Shown one piece after another: positions 15,138 to 23,143 of a DNA stretch of 27,506 nt (positions within the stretch are counted from its first letter, which is position 1; every line of letters begins with the position of its first letter). The stretch spans positions 1 to 27,506 of the IMG/VR virus record IMGVR_UViG_3300018417_000049; one strand, given 5' to 3'. The translations under genes and the position numbers were made by a program. This DNA is from a virus. The notes beneath the pieces were generated by a model. The model searched no databases, had not been told where the DNA came from, and saw only the letters and a list, made by a program, of their open reading frames with translations.

Positions 15138-16195
15138 AGGATCTCCATATTCTGTGCTTCGACGTATAACCCTCGCATCAGACCCTTCATCTTTTCTTTA
15201 TCAAGTTCGGTATCAACCGACTCGACGTATGTGTCAAGCAACTCTGTGGTATCCTCAACGGATATCTCATCGTCGTTAACATTTGAGCCAAGGAACTCAT
15301 CAAACGTTTCTGCGATCTTTAACTCATAGGTATCCACCTGATGTATACGATCAATGAAACGATCAAACAAGAACGGATCCGACTTATTAGCAACGACTAC
15401 CTTTACGAACTTATTCTTAAGTTTATCAACATCAAAGTTGGTATAGTCGTTAACCTTATCGTCATAAACGACCTTCTCAAAGATAGAGATAGGATTGCGA
15501 ACTGGAGTTAGTTCCCTCGTTTCTGTATCGATCACGTGAAAGTATTTTGGATCGCCGGCGTCAGCCCAGGTAAACTCCATCTGAGACCCTAGGTAATGGA
15601 CATTGCCCTGTTGCGATTTTGTATGGAAGTGGCCTGTCATAACACACTCGAATCTCTTAAAGACTTCGGCCGACATGCCGTGCGTGTTTTGTACTCCGCG
15701 CATCATTTCGAAACCAGTCAGTTCGAGGTGGGCGCCAACCCATGAGGCATTACACTTACCTAAGAACTTCATCGTTTCTTCGTAGTTCTCGTTATTGATC
15801 CATGGTACCAGTGCTATCTTTAGACCATCATAGTCTAAGACCTTTGGCTTCATAACGATGTTTACGTTTGATGTAAAGTATCCAAGTAGTTCCTTAAGGG
15901 AACACAGATAGTTAGTGTTCTTATAGTATACGTCGTGGTTGCCCGGAATGATATCCATGCTAATACCATCGTCACGCATACGTTCAAGAAACGATTTACG
16001 ATTTTGATTTAATGCCTTAAAGTTGACGTACTTACGATGGTCGTAATAGTCACCAAGATGAAGTATCTGCGTAATGCCGTGTTCCTTTAGATAAGGAAAG
16101 AATACTTCGTTGTAGAATCTGTCTTGGTAATTAAGGAAGATGTCTGAGCTATTTCTGACACCACAGTGGGTATCATTCAAGACTGCGATTTTCAT
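15134..16195 (-). CDS. 47: Recombination endonuclease subunit gp47 (Mre11/SbcD-like)
   Basis: This is a 353-residue metallophosphoesterase (T4 gp47 is 339). The metal-binding motifs are all present: NDTH with D8 and H10, GDYYD with D49, GNHD with N86 and H87, and GHFH further on. It partners gp46 as the nuclease of the complex. It starts three bases after the gp55 stop (TAACATATG), so it is coupled to the late sigma factor gene. Confidence 0.96.
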   Translation of the reverse strand: MKIAVLNDTHCGVRNSSDIFLNYQDRFYNEVFFPYLKEHGITQILHLGDYYDHRKYVNFKALNQNRKSFLERMRDDGISMDIIPGNHDVYYKNTNYLCSLKELLGYFTSNVNIVMKPKVLDYDGLKIALVPWINNENYEETMKFLGKCNASWVGAHLELTGFEMMRGVQNTHGMSAEVFKRFECVMTGHFHTKSQQGNVHYLGSQMEFTWADAGDPKYFHVIDTETRELTPVRNPISIFEKVVYDDKVNDYTNFDVDKLKNKFVKVVVANKSDPFLFDRFIDRIHQVDTYELKIAETFDEFLGSNVNDDEISVEDTTELLDTYVESVDTELDKEKMKGLMRGLYVEAQNMEIL

Positions 16196-16198
16196 ATG

Positions 16199-16783
16199 TT
16201 ATCCCATAAACAATTCAACGCCTGAACGTTTTTTAGTTTTTTGCTTTTTCTTTTCTTTTGTTGCGAATTCTTTGATCTGTGTATCATGGTCGCGTACCTT
16301 ATCAATACGGTCCTTGAGTTGATCAACGAATGCACGACTAACCGATTGGTCAACCATACCGCCTTCATCGTATTGAATAAAGTCGTCAATACCTGCTTTC
16401 TCAATGAATCTGAACTTGATGTCCTGCTGACGTTTTTCCTTGGCCAACCTACGAAGAAATGCATAGTAGCAAATCTGTGTAAAGTAAGCAAAGGCGTTAG
16501 GGTTACCAGTTCGAGTCGCTGTTTCAATGTTGTAGTTGGTCACTGCTTTGAGACAGTTCTCAACTGCGTCCATCACCATCTCTTCGCGGTAGGTATAGCG
16601 AATAAAGTTGGACTTGTGGGATAAACCCTCAGCGATCTTAAGAAAACACTCTGCGATATAGTCAGGAACGATAGGTAGCTTTTCGTTCTTTTCCTCGGCC
16701 TCTCTCACGAGTTTAACGTAATCAACGACAGCCAGAGAGAACTGCTTGTTGTTGACGTAGTGTGGTTTTTGCTTAGGTTTCAT
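16199..16783 (-). CDS. 55: Late-transcription sigma factor gp55
   Basis: This 194-residue protein (T4 gp55 is 185) has the reduced sigma-like region of gp55: a MVMDAVENCLKAVTNYN helix, then NPNAFAYFTQICYYAFLRRL, as in sigma region 2. It redirects host RNA polymerase to TATAAATA late promoters, several of which lie in this window. The ATG at 16783 is chosen because GAGGAGTATT precedes it; the ATG at 16795 has no site. Promoter P6 is upstream, which fits early or middle expression. Confidence 0.93.
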   Translation of the reverse strand: MKPKQKPHYVNNKQFSLAVVDYVKLVREAEEKNEKLPIVPDYIAECFLKIAEGLSHKSNFIRYTYREEMVMDAVENCLKAVTNYNIETATRTGNPNAFAYFTQICYYAFLRRLAKEKRQQDIKFRFIEKAGIDDFIQYDEGGMVDQSVSRAFVDQLKDRIDKVRDHDTQIKEFATKEKKKQKTKKRSGVELFMG

Positions 16784-16818
16784 AATACTCCTCAATCACT
16801 ACGATATCATATTGTACT

Positions 16819-16847
16819 ATTATACTATAGTTTAGGTTGAATGTAAA
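16819..16847 (-). promoter_or_regulatory. Sigma70-like promoter of gp55, copy P6
   Basis: TTTACA (16842-16847), 17 bases, TATAAT (16819-16824) on the minus strand, within ACTATTTACATT. It points at gp55-gp47-gp46 and lies back to back with P7 on the other strand. Confidence 0.85.
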
Positions 16848-16891
16848 TAGTTAATTAATAAAAATAATTTCATAAATATGCATATTAGCTA

Positions 16892-16920
16892 TTTACATAT
16901 CTAGGAAACTGTGTTATAAT
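16892..16920 (+). promoter_or_regulatory. Plus-strand sigma70-like promoter, copy P7, divergent from gp55
   Basis: TTTACA (16892-16897), 17 bases, TATAAT (16915-16920) on the plus strand, preceded by AGCTATTTACAT and the AATATGCATATT palindrome (16875-16886). It is as good as any minus-strand copy, but no plus-strand gene follows. A transcript starting near 16927 would run antisense into the Sm-like gene and uvsW. The -10 and -35 match the family exactly; whether it is used is unknown. Confidence 0.75.
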
Positions 16921-16954
16921 TAATTGTACCGCCGGGAGCAGGGGATATACTATA

Positions 16955-17344
16955 TTAATGGAGCTTAGTTTTACTAGAGTTTAGTTCCATCATAGCCTCA
17001 AGCATGTCTAGTTCCTCAGGCGAATCATTATACGAAGGATCTTCTAGTTCTTCAGGATAATCCTTCTGTTCCAAACACATCCTTACGTATCTTTCCTTAA
17101 CATCATTGTCACACTCGACGTGTGATACGATATGCATGGGGTTTAGCGCAACGATGTCAGTTTTAGATAGTGGTTGCCACTTAGTGAAAACAAATCCTTG
17201 AGTCCGCTCTTTCATCATCGTGTGTAGTTCCATAGGGGACTCAAGAATAATCATAGTATTCTCATTACCCTTAACCAAAGAAATCAGCTCCTCCCCCGAG
17301 GACAACTTGAAATGGCGAATGTTGACGTCGTCTAGCTCATTCAT
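16955..17344 (-). CDS. Sm-like (Lsm-fold) phage protein, paralogue B
   Basis: This 129-residue protein opens with IRHFKLSSGEELISLVKG, parallel to the IVRIATGEELICDV of the 94-residue protein at 3992-4276. Like that protein it has a NPMHIVSHVE-type strand followed by a charged helix (DVKERYVRMCLEQ). An extra acidic tail (about residues 100-129) is absent from the other copy. The Sm-like assignment is by pattern only. Its ATG overlaps the uvsW stop as ATGA. The plus-strand promoter P7 faces its 3' end, so antisense control is conceivable. Confidence 0.6.
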   Translation of the reverse strand: MNELDDVNIRHFKLSSGEELISLVKGNENTMIILESPMELHTMMKERTQGFVFTKWQPLSKTDIVALNPMHIVSHVECDNDVKERYVRMCLEQKDYPEELEDPSYNDSPEELDMLEAMMELNSSKTKLH

Positions 17345-18840
17345 ATGTTAACCTCATAAATCTTGTAGTTAAATTTTTCTTTAGTATATATCTTTATTCT
17401 CTCAGCCGCATGATTGAGCGTGTAATTTTTGTTCTTTTTCCAGTGGAGATCATCGGCGATGTCAAACAGGATTGTATCTCGTCCATCTTCTGATTTCCGT
17501 AATCCTCGTCCGATTGACTGTAAGACTCTGATCTGCGATTTAGACGGAGAAGCAAATATGATATTATGCAGGTTCCGTATATTAATACCAGTAGAGAAAG
17601 TACCAAGACTAGCGACAATGATAGCATTTTTTTCGTTCTCCGTAATCGATCTTATTTGCTCTCGAGTATCGACATCAGTTGAACCAGACACGAAAAATAT
17701 TTTTCTTCTACGGTGAGCTCGGTCATTGATCATATCATATAATGGTTTACCGTGCTTTTCTACATACTGAAAAAGTACTAGGGTATTTCCTTCTTGGTCC
17801 AGTGCTAAGTTACTAATAAACAAATTGCGAGGTTGGTGTGTAACGATAAAGTCGAGTTCTTCTTGATATTTAATTTTATTTATACGTTTACATAATTCGT
17901 CAGAATACTTAAGTAAAAGTACGTTGATAGTTAGGTCAGCCAGCGAACCCTTATCCATCAGATCCTTAGTGGTAGTGACATAATATGCTGGTCCAAACAA
18001 TCCCTCCAAGACAAGTTTATGGGTCTGCGTCCCATCAAGAGTACCAGTGGTACCAAAACGATACTCAGCATCACGCAGCTTAGTAAGTATAGAGGTAAGA
18101 GACTTCGCCTTAAAATTATGCGCCTCGTCGCCGAACACCGCGCCAAACTGTTCGAACCAAGTCCCAGGAAGTTTATATATCGATTGCCAAGTTGAGATAA
18201 CCACCCTTTCGTTTTCGGCGAACTTAGGTCTGCCAGCGTATATCCTGTGACAACTAGACTCAGTGTCGAAACCATCATCGTATGCAGAGTAGTCAGCGAA
18301 GTCAGAATACATTTGTTGAACCAACGAGGTTGTCGGTACAATAATAAGGACCCTCTTATCGTGATTTGCAAGGTACCATCGAAGTAGACTGTATATGATG
18401 AGTGACTTTCCCGATGCCGTAGGTGAAACAAGTAAGGCAGACTTCCGACTGAGACCGTGCCTAATCGCTTCAAGCTGATAATCCCTAGGCTCAATTGCTT
18501 GTCCTTTCGATGATATAGTTAGGTCATTCATGAACGACATATCAACGTCAGTCTCTGCTCCAGGGTAACCATACACAAGATCTTCTTGCAGCTCAATAGT
18601 ATGGCCACGTTCTAAACTAGCAAACTCGTTAAGATACGCAAACAATCCAGCATACAGCTCTTTGGTCTGAGAGTTGTATAACCTAATACGACCGTCCCAC
18701 ATTTTGTTTTTGTACGCAGGCATAAACTTATACCCAGGAACAAAGAAGGTGAAGAAATCAGTCAGCTCGTTCAAAGCCGACGGTTCTCCATCAACGGTTA
18801 TATACGCGTGATTCTTTTTCTTAACAGTCAGTACTGACAT
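17341..18840 (-). CDS. uvsW: UvsW helicase
   Basis: This is a 499-residue SF2 helicase (T4 UvsW is 502). It has Walker A SPTASGKS at 139-146, DEAH at 238-241 and motif VI QSIGRGLRKS near the C-terminus. UvsW unwinds R-loops and branched DNA and helps switch from origin-dependent to recombination-dependent replication. The start at 18840 forms TAATG with the uvsY stop, as expected for a coupled pair. Confidence 0.95.
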   Translation of the reverse strand: MSVLTVKKKNHAYITVDGEPSALNELTDFFTFFVPGYKFMPAYKNKMWDGRIRLYNSQTKELYAGLFAYLNEFASLERGHTIELQEDLVYGYPGAETDVDMSFMNDLTISSKGQAIEPRDYQLEAIRHGLSRKSALLVSPTASGKSLIIYSLLRWYLANHDKRVLIIVPTTSLVQQMYSDFADYSAYDDGFDTESSCHRIYAGRPKFAENERVVISTWQSIYKLPGTWFEQFGAVFGDEAHNFKAKSLTSILTKLRDAEYRFGTTGTLDGTQTHKLVLEGLFGPAYYVTTTKDLMDKGSLADLTINVLLLKYSDELCKRINKIKYQEELDFIVTHQPRNLFISNLALDQEGNTLVLFQYVEKHGKPLYDMINDRAHRRRKIFFVSGSTDVDTREQIRSITENEKNAIIVASLGTFSTGINIRNLHNIIFASPSKSQIRVLQSIGRGLRKSEDGRDTILFDIADDLHWKKNKNYTLNHAAERIKIYTKEKFNYKIYEVNI

Positions 18841-19286
18841 TACATGCCCGATGTAAACTGGCGCCACTTAATCATATTACCAATATTTTGATGCCGCCAC
18901 TTGATGTTTTCCATGATCTCAGAAAGGGTATCAACCAGTGTTTGGAGATACTCAATGTGAGCGTTAGCTTCTTGAATGTGTTGGTCTGAATCATAAAAAT
19001 GATCCATGTCGCCTTTTAATACCTTAAGACCATTCAATGGATCGTACCCCCAACCTAGTTTATCCATCTCTGCTTTTGACATTTTGCCATTGTACCACAG
19101 CCATTTGTTCTTAAGCAGCACTTTGAACTCCATCTCCTTCTTACGAAGCTGAAGCTTTGTTACTGATAGTAGTTCTAAATATTTGGAGTGTAGTTTTGCA
19201 GACTGCTGACTAGCAGTGTCTAGGTTTAACTCATCGATAGGAGAGTCGTTCTTCCACATCTCAAGGACTTTGTCAATCGTGATCAT
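18840..19286 (-). CDS. uvsY: Recombination mediator UvsY
   Basis: This is a 148-residue protein (T4 UvsY is 137). It begins MITIDKVLEMWKNDSPID and has the KWLWYNGKM and NIKWRHQNIGNMIKWRQF segments typical of UvsY. UvsY loads the UvsX recombinase on gp32-coated single-stranded DNA. The ATG at 19286 is chosen for the GAGG seven bases or so upstream and for homology. A late promoter (19327-19334) is directly upstream. Confidence 0.92.
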   Translation of the reverse strand: MITIDKVLEMWKNDSPIDELNLDTASQQSAKLHSKYLELLSVTKLQLRKKEMEFKVLLKNKWLWYNGKMSKAEMDKLGWGYDPLNGLKVLKGDMDHFYDSDQHIQEANAHIEYLQTLVDTLSEIMENIKWRHQNIGNMIKWRQFTSGM

Positions 19287-19326
19287 AATATACCTCAAAG
19301 CGTATCCCAACATTAGGATACAAAAT

Positions 19327-19334
19327 TATTTATA
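19327..19334 (-). promoter_or_regulatory. T4-type late promoter of uvsY-uvsW
   Basis: Perfect TATAAATA on the minus strand, 41 bases upstream of uvsY and overlapping the stop codon of the tail-tube-like gene. It would make uvsY, uvsW and the Sm-like gene late genes. Confidence 0.75.
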
Positions 19335-19845
19335 CGAGCTTAAAGTAGGAGTAGTTAAACGTTACGTTGCCTACTAGGTACTCAACATCGGTTGAGCTAG
19401 CATCAAATGGTAGAGACGATAGGTTCGTTGGATACGCGTCAGTGAACTTAATCTCACGTGATACGTTGTTGTGAGAGTTCAAAATCATTAAAGACATGTC
19501 TCGTTGTTTACGAACACCAGTATCGTCCTCGACCACAAGACCCATCATCCAATCGTGAATTTCTTTATAGTTAACCAGATCCTCGTCGATCAAAAAGGTC
19601 ATTTCAAATTGACCATACTCGACCTTATCTGGCATTGAGGTAATGTTTCTTTGTGGTGTATTTAACGGTGCACCAGTAACCGACAAGTCAGGAAGCGCAA
19701 CGGTTTGTACCGTAAACTGAGCGTTCTTATACTTTTGGTTATCGATCAACAACCTAAATCCGGAAGGACTTACGAATGTTGGGTTAGCGATTACTTGGCT
19801 CGTCTCTGCGCCCTCGCTAAAATCGACGTTAAGCTGATATGCCAT
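19330..19845 (-). CDS. Tail-tube-like structural protein (gp19 paralogue)
   Basis: This 171-residue protein is close in length to gp19 (175 aa here) and shows the same layout: a FTVQTVALPDLSV strand, the IHDWMMGL helix region where gp19 has FERWMNGI, and DAYPTNLSSL where gp19 has GTFPTNVSAI. It is probably a tube-fold virion protein such as a tube terminator, initiator or modified tube ring. It has its own late promoter and follows a terminator after gp23. In related phages gp3 (tail completion) often occupies this spot, but the sequence looks gp19-like. The start has GAGG upstream. Confidence 0.7.
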   Translation of the reverse strand: MAYQLNVDFSEGAETSQVIANPTFVSPSGFRLLIDNQKYKNAQFTVQTVALPDLSVTGAPLNTPQRNITSMPDKVEYGQFEMTFLIDEDLVNYKEIHDWMMGLVVEDDTGVRKQRDMSLMILNSHNNVSREIKFTDAYPTNLSSLPFDASSTDVEYLVGNVTFNYSYFKLV

Positions 19846-19874
19846 TTGCTAAACCTCTAGTCTAAAGCCATATT

Positions 19875-19891
19875 GACTACTTTGTGTAGTC
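19875..19891 (-). other. Leader hairpin of the tail-tube-like gene
   Basis: GACTAC-ACAAA-GTAGTC is a perfect 6-bp stem with a 5-base loop in the roughly 95-base leader between the late promoter and the start. Part of the arm (ACTACACAAA) is repeated just upstream (about 19906-19916). The leader also holds a 27-codon basic ORF (19857-19940) without a ribosome binding site. Confidence 0.5.
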
Positions 19892-19945
19892 TACCTGCCT
19901 TCATTAGTTTGTGTAGTTTCTTCATATATTTTCTAATCATATAAC

Positions 19946-19953
19946 TATTTATA
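19946..19953 (-). promoter_or_regulatory. T4-type late promoter of the tail-tube-like gene
   Basis: Perfect TATAAATA on the minus strand immediately after the gp23 terminator, about 100 bases before the start of the 171-aa gene. Confidence 0.8.
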
Positions 19954-19956
19954 CAC

Positions 19957-19983
19957 AAAAAGAAGGGGGCCTAAGCCCCCTTC
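19957..19983 (-). terminator. Rho-independent terminator after gp23
   Basis: GAAGGGGGC-TTAG-GCCCCCTTC forms a 9-bp perfect stem with a 4-base loop, followed directly by TTTTT on the minus strand. It lies 30 bases after the gp23 stop, ending the capsid operon. Confidence 0.92.
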
Positions 19984-20012
19984 AACGAGTACATTAATGT
20001 ACCTTCTTATTA

Positions 20013-21398
20013 TTAGCCTTCGCCAAGAATGTTGTCGACACGCATAATACGGAAGTATTGGTTCTGACGAGCAGTACCGATTCCGTCTGGTGAAGCTTCA
20101 ACAAATGGGTTGGCGATCATGCCGTAGCGAGTTTTGAAACCAATCTTCGGCTGGAAGTTGTTCTCACCAACTGCACGAACCATAGTCAATGGAACGTATG
20201 GGCAATAGAACATACCTGCGTCGTATGGGTTAGCACCACGGTAACCAACAGTCAAGTAGTTCACAGTTGCATATGGGTCGATGTAGACCTTAATGCCACC
20301 TGTAAGTGTACCTGCGAAGGTGTTACCTGAATCGTCAACAGCAAGACCTGCATTGCCAGCAAGAGCTGGAGTATAATCCAACATGCCAGAAGCAGAAAGT
20401 GCAGCAGCTACATCAGAAGAACACAGGATGAAGTTACCTTTACCGCGACGTGTTTCACGTGCGATAACATTTGCTTCACGCTGGATCTGTACCAACAGAC
20501 CTTTGTACTTCTCAACAGACCAACGGCCATCAGCGTCAGTATCCAAGTCGAAGATACCTGCAGTTGTCAGGTCAGCTTGCTGGGCACCGAGCTTAGCGCG
20601 TGAGTTGATTGTACGAACCATCTCGCGGTTGATTTCTGCAAGGATCTCAGCAGACAAGATATTTGCCAACTCAGATTCAGCATCCAAACCGTGGATAGCT
20701 TTAAGATCCTGTGCAAGCTCCATAGTGTACTCAGCTTTCAGAGCACGGCTACGAGCAGTCACAGTAGCTTTGTCAATAGTGAAGCTCATTTCACCAAACG
20801 CGTTGGTTGAGCTATCACCAAGTGCTTCAGCTTCTGCAGTAGTCATACCACCACCGAAACCAAAAGTATCTCCTACGTTGTCAGAACCAGAATCAGCTGA
20901 GTCTGCATCGACGGAGAAGTTAGGCAGAGACGAAGAATCGCCACCGTGTGTACCGTTCTTAGCTGTACCAGTGTTACCGTTGAACGAGCTTGAGCTGTAA
21001 TCAGTGTCAGCTTCGTTGAACAGTGCTTCAGTAGCAGAAGTACGAGATGCGTTGTCGTTGTAGCGAGACTTCATAGCGAAGATCAGGCCAGTAGGACCAG
21101 ACATTGGCTGAACACCAGCAATGTCATATGCAATCAGGTTAGGCATTGCACGACGAACGAGTGAGATCAATACTGGATCCCAGTTGTTAATTGCGCCTGT
21201 GCCGGCTGAAGTAGAGTTAACAGGAGCCGCCTCAGTCAAGTTGAACGATGCTTGCGCACGCTCTTCTTTCAGAGCCTTCTCTGTGTTTTCAAGAACAGCA
21301 GCAGTTACCGCTTTCTTATATTTGTCACCCAGTGCAGGTGCGCCTTCGGCGTCAAGTACTGGGTTCCATTTTTCCATTAATTGATCGGAACCAAACAT
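20013..21398 (-). CDS. 23: Major capsid protein gp23
   Basis: This 461-residue protein has typical gp23 features: the MEKWNPVLD N-terminus, NWDPVLISLVRRAMPNLIAYDI, and GVQPMSGPTGLIFAM. A likely gp21 cleavage site is LTE-A at 54-57; cutting there would remove a 56-residue propeptide and leave about 405 residues. The protein builds the hexamers of the head. AAGGAGAAAGTCCA precedes the ATG. It is the last gene of the gp67-gp21-gp22-gp23 block and is followed by a strong terminator. T4 gp23 is longer (521), and marine forms are usually around 460. Confidence 0.97.
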   Translation of the reverse strand: MFGSDQLMEKWNPVLDAEGAPALGDKYKKAVTAAVLENTEKALKEERAQASFNLTEAAPVNSTSAGTGAINNWDPVLISLVRRAMPNLIAYDIAGVQPMSGPTGLIFAMKSRYNDNASRTSATEALFNEADTDYSSSSFNGNTGTAKNGTHGGDSSSLPNFSVDADSADSGSDNVGDTFGFGGGMTTAEAEALGDSSTNAFGEMSFTIDKATVTARSRALKAEYTMELAQDLKAIHGLDAESELANILSAEILAEINREMVRTINSRAKLGAQQADLTTAGIFDLDTDADGRWSVEKYKGLLVQIQREANVIARETRRGKGNFILCSSDVAAALSASGMLDYTPALAGNAGLAVDDSGNTFAGTLTGGIKVYIDPYATVNYLTVGYRGANPYDAGMFYCPYVPLTMVRAVGENNFQPKIGFKTRYGMIANPFVEASPDGIGTARQNQYFRIMRVDNILGEG

Positions 21399-21410
21399 TG
21401 GACTTTCTCC

Positions 21411-22475
21411 TTATTGAGATGATTTTTTAATCGCAGCAAGATATGCTTCCATCATCGGCGAGTGTTCAACTTCGTCCGACGCTTCAGTAGTTTCTTCCTG
21501 CATGGGTTGAGTTTCAGTTACTTGTTGCTTAAAGTAAGACTCCTTGATCGTATCAACCTTTTTAGCAAAGGCTTCTGCGCTCTCAAAGTTTACGTCTTCA
21601 ACAAGACCCTTAAGCTTCTCAGCTTGTGCTTCAGAGAGACCTGCACTAGACTCAACAATGATTGCCTCACGAGTAAGTTTTGCAACCTCCTCCTTCAGAT
21701 CAATGTTTTTCTCTACTGTGCCATTAAGCTGCTCTTCCAGTTCGTCGACTTTGTTGGCGAGATCGTCAACTAGGTCAGCCTTACCTTCAGGTACCTCAAT
21801 GTAGTGCTCAGTAAATACGCCATGCAATGCTTGAATGAATGACTCAGCGATTTCAGTACGGAGACCGTTCTCAATCGCAATTTTGTTTTCTTCCATCCAA
21901 TTCTCTACAACGTAGTTTAGGTAGCCATCGACTTTTTCAACAAGGTCGTTCTGGATGCGTGTAGTTTCCTCAGCAAGCTCTTCGGCATACTGTGCATCAA
22001 CACTTTCAATGTGCTCAGCAAGTTTTACCTTCAGCGCTGCTTCAAAAATTACTTCAGCCTTTTCCTTGAACCCTTCGGAAAGAGTTGCTTCGGAATCAAC
22101 CAGAGCATTCAGATCCTCATCAAAGTTGCCTTCGACGATAGCGTCTTCGTCAGTTTCGAGACCTTCAGTTGCACACATTGCTTCGTATGCAGCCTTCAGT
22201 TCATCTTTTTTCATTTTGGACATCTGCATAGACATAGCATTAATCATGCCTGCCTTTGTTTTTGGTAGCGATGTTTTAGCGGGTGCTGATTTTTTTACTG
22301 TAGCAGCAACGTCGGCAGCAGCCTTTTCTCCATCAACTTCCATGTCAGCCTTACCCTTAGCAACCGGGGCTTGAGCCTCTTCCAAGGTTTCTTCGTCAGA
22401 AACTTCAACGTCTTCAACGACATCATCTTGGAGTTCTTTGATGTCCTCGATCGGATCTAATTTTTGATCAGACAT
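21411..22475 (-). CDS. 22: Prohead core scaffold gp22
   Basis: This 354-residue, very acidic protein has an Ala/Glu/Val-rich N-terminal region and long coiled-coil stretches (for example LANKVDELEEQLN). It lies between the prohead protease and the capsid gene, as expected for the assembly core protein degraded by gp21. T4 gp22 is 269 aa; longer forms are usual in marine phages. AGGAG precedes the ATG. Confidence 0.85.
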   Translation of the reverse strand: MSDQKLDPIEDIKELQDDVVEDVEVSDEETLEEAQAPVAKGKADMEVDGEKAAADVAATVKKSAPAKTSLPKTKAGMINAMSMQMSKMKKDELKAAYEAMCATEGLETDEDAIVEGNFDEDLNALVDSEATLSEGFKEKAEVIFEAALKVKLAEHIESVDAQYAEELAEETTRIQNDLVEKVDGYLNYVVENWMEENKIAIENGLRTEIAESFIQALHGVFTEHYIEVPEGKADLVDDLANKVDELEEQLNGTVEKNIDLKEEVAKLTREAIIVESSAGLSEAQAEKLKGLVEDVNFESAEAFAKKVDTIKESYFKQQVTETQPMQEETTEASDEVEHSPMMEAYLAAIKKSSQ

Positions 22476-22495
22476 TTTTTTTACTCCTAATCGAG

Positions 22496-23143
22496 TTAAA
22501 GTTTTGAGAGGAAATCTTTGAAGGCTTTCATCTGTGTTTCCGCTAAGCGGTTAGATGGTGCCCGTTTGATCTCAGTCTCGAACCGTTCAATTTCTTGCGC
22601 CTTTAGGATTCCATTATCCCAAATCCATTCAACACCTTCCATGATTCCATTGACAAACGCCTCTGGAGCGGAAGGATCCTGAACTATATCGACGGCTGAT
22701 AACATAAAATCATTACTGACTACGTTAGCGCCGTTCTTTTGCACAAGACTACCCATACCACGACTTGAAACACCGAGCTGAACCCCACCATCCATAAGAC
22801 CTTCAACGATCCTACCCATAGGAGTATCCAACACGAGTGCTTTACCCATCACATTATCACCATCCCATTTTAGTTCGGTGATGCGATGAGATACTTTATC
22901 CAAGTTAATAGACGGACCTTCTGGATGATTTAACTCACCGACTGCCCGACTCTTGGAAACTTGTTCGCTGACATATTTGTCAACTGCGGATTCTAATGTT
23001 GCTCGAGGATACACACGGCCGTTGCGATTCTTCTGCTCGGCCTGCATAAAGACTCCTTCAATAATACGTTGTTTCTTACCGTTCTTCTCTTCGGTAATGA
23101 TACTGTACTGAAGGTCCTCAGTGTATTCTGTAATCAGCTTCAT
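22496..23143 (-). CDS. 21: Prohead core protease gp21
   Basis: This is a 215-residue protein (T4 gp21 is 212). It carries the catalytic pattern of the family: His in GELNHPEG (H73) and Ser in LGVSSRGMG (S126 or S127), with a later VDIVQDPSAPEAFVNG block. It cuts scaffold and capsid proteins after (L/I)xE. Its ATG overlaps the stop of the preceding 72-aa gene as ATGA. Confidence 0.95.
   Translation of the reverse strand: MKLITEYTEDLQYSIITEEKNGKKQRIIEGVFMQAEQKNRNGRVYPRATLESAVDKYVSEQVSKSRAVGELNHPEGPSINLDKVSHRITELKWDGDNVMGKALVLDTPMGRIVEGLMDGGVQLGVSSRGMGSLVQKNGANVVSNDFMLSAVDIVQDPSAPEAFVNGIMEGVEWIWDNGILKAQEIERFETEIKRAPSNRLAETQMKAFKDFLSKL

Noticed and set aside
16959-16985. 8-codon plus-strand ORF (MELSFTRV) downstream of promoter P7
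   Set aside because: Too short, and the nearest purine-rich stretch is badly spaced; the transcript is better viewed as non-coding.
20383-21000. 205-codon plus-strand ORF opposite gp23
   Set aside because: It is antisense to the strongly supported capsid gene, has a Ser/Ala-rich composition typical of reverse-strand reading and no recognisable domain.
21955-22374. 139-codon plus-strand ORF opposite gp22
   Set aside because: Composition (Ser/Ala/Phe) mirrors the acidic scaffold codons on the other strand; no ribosome binding site or family resemblance.
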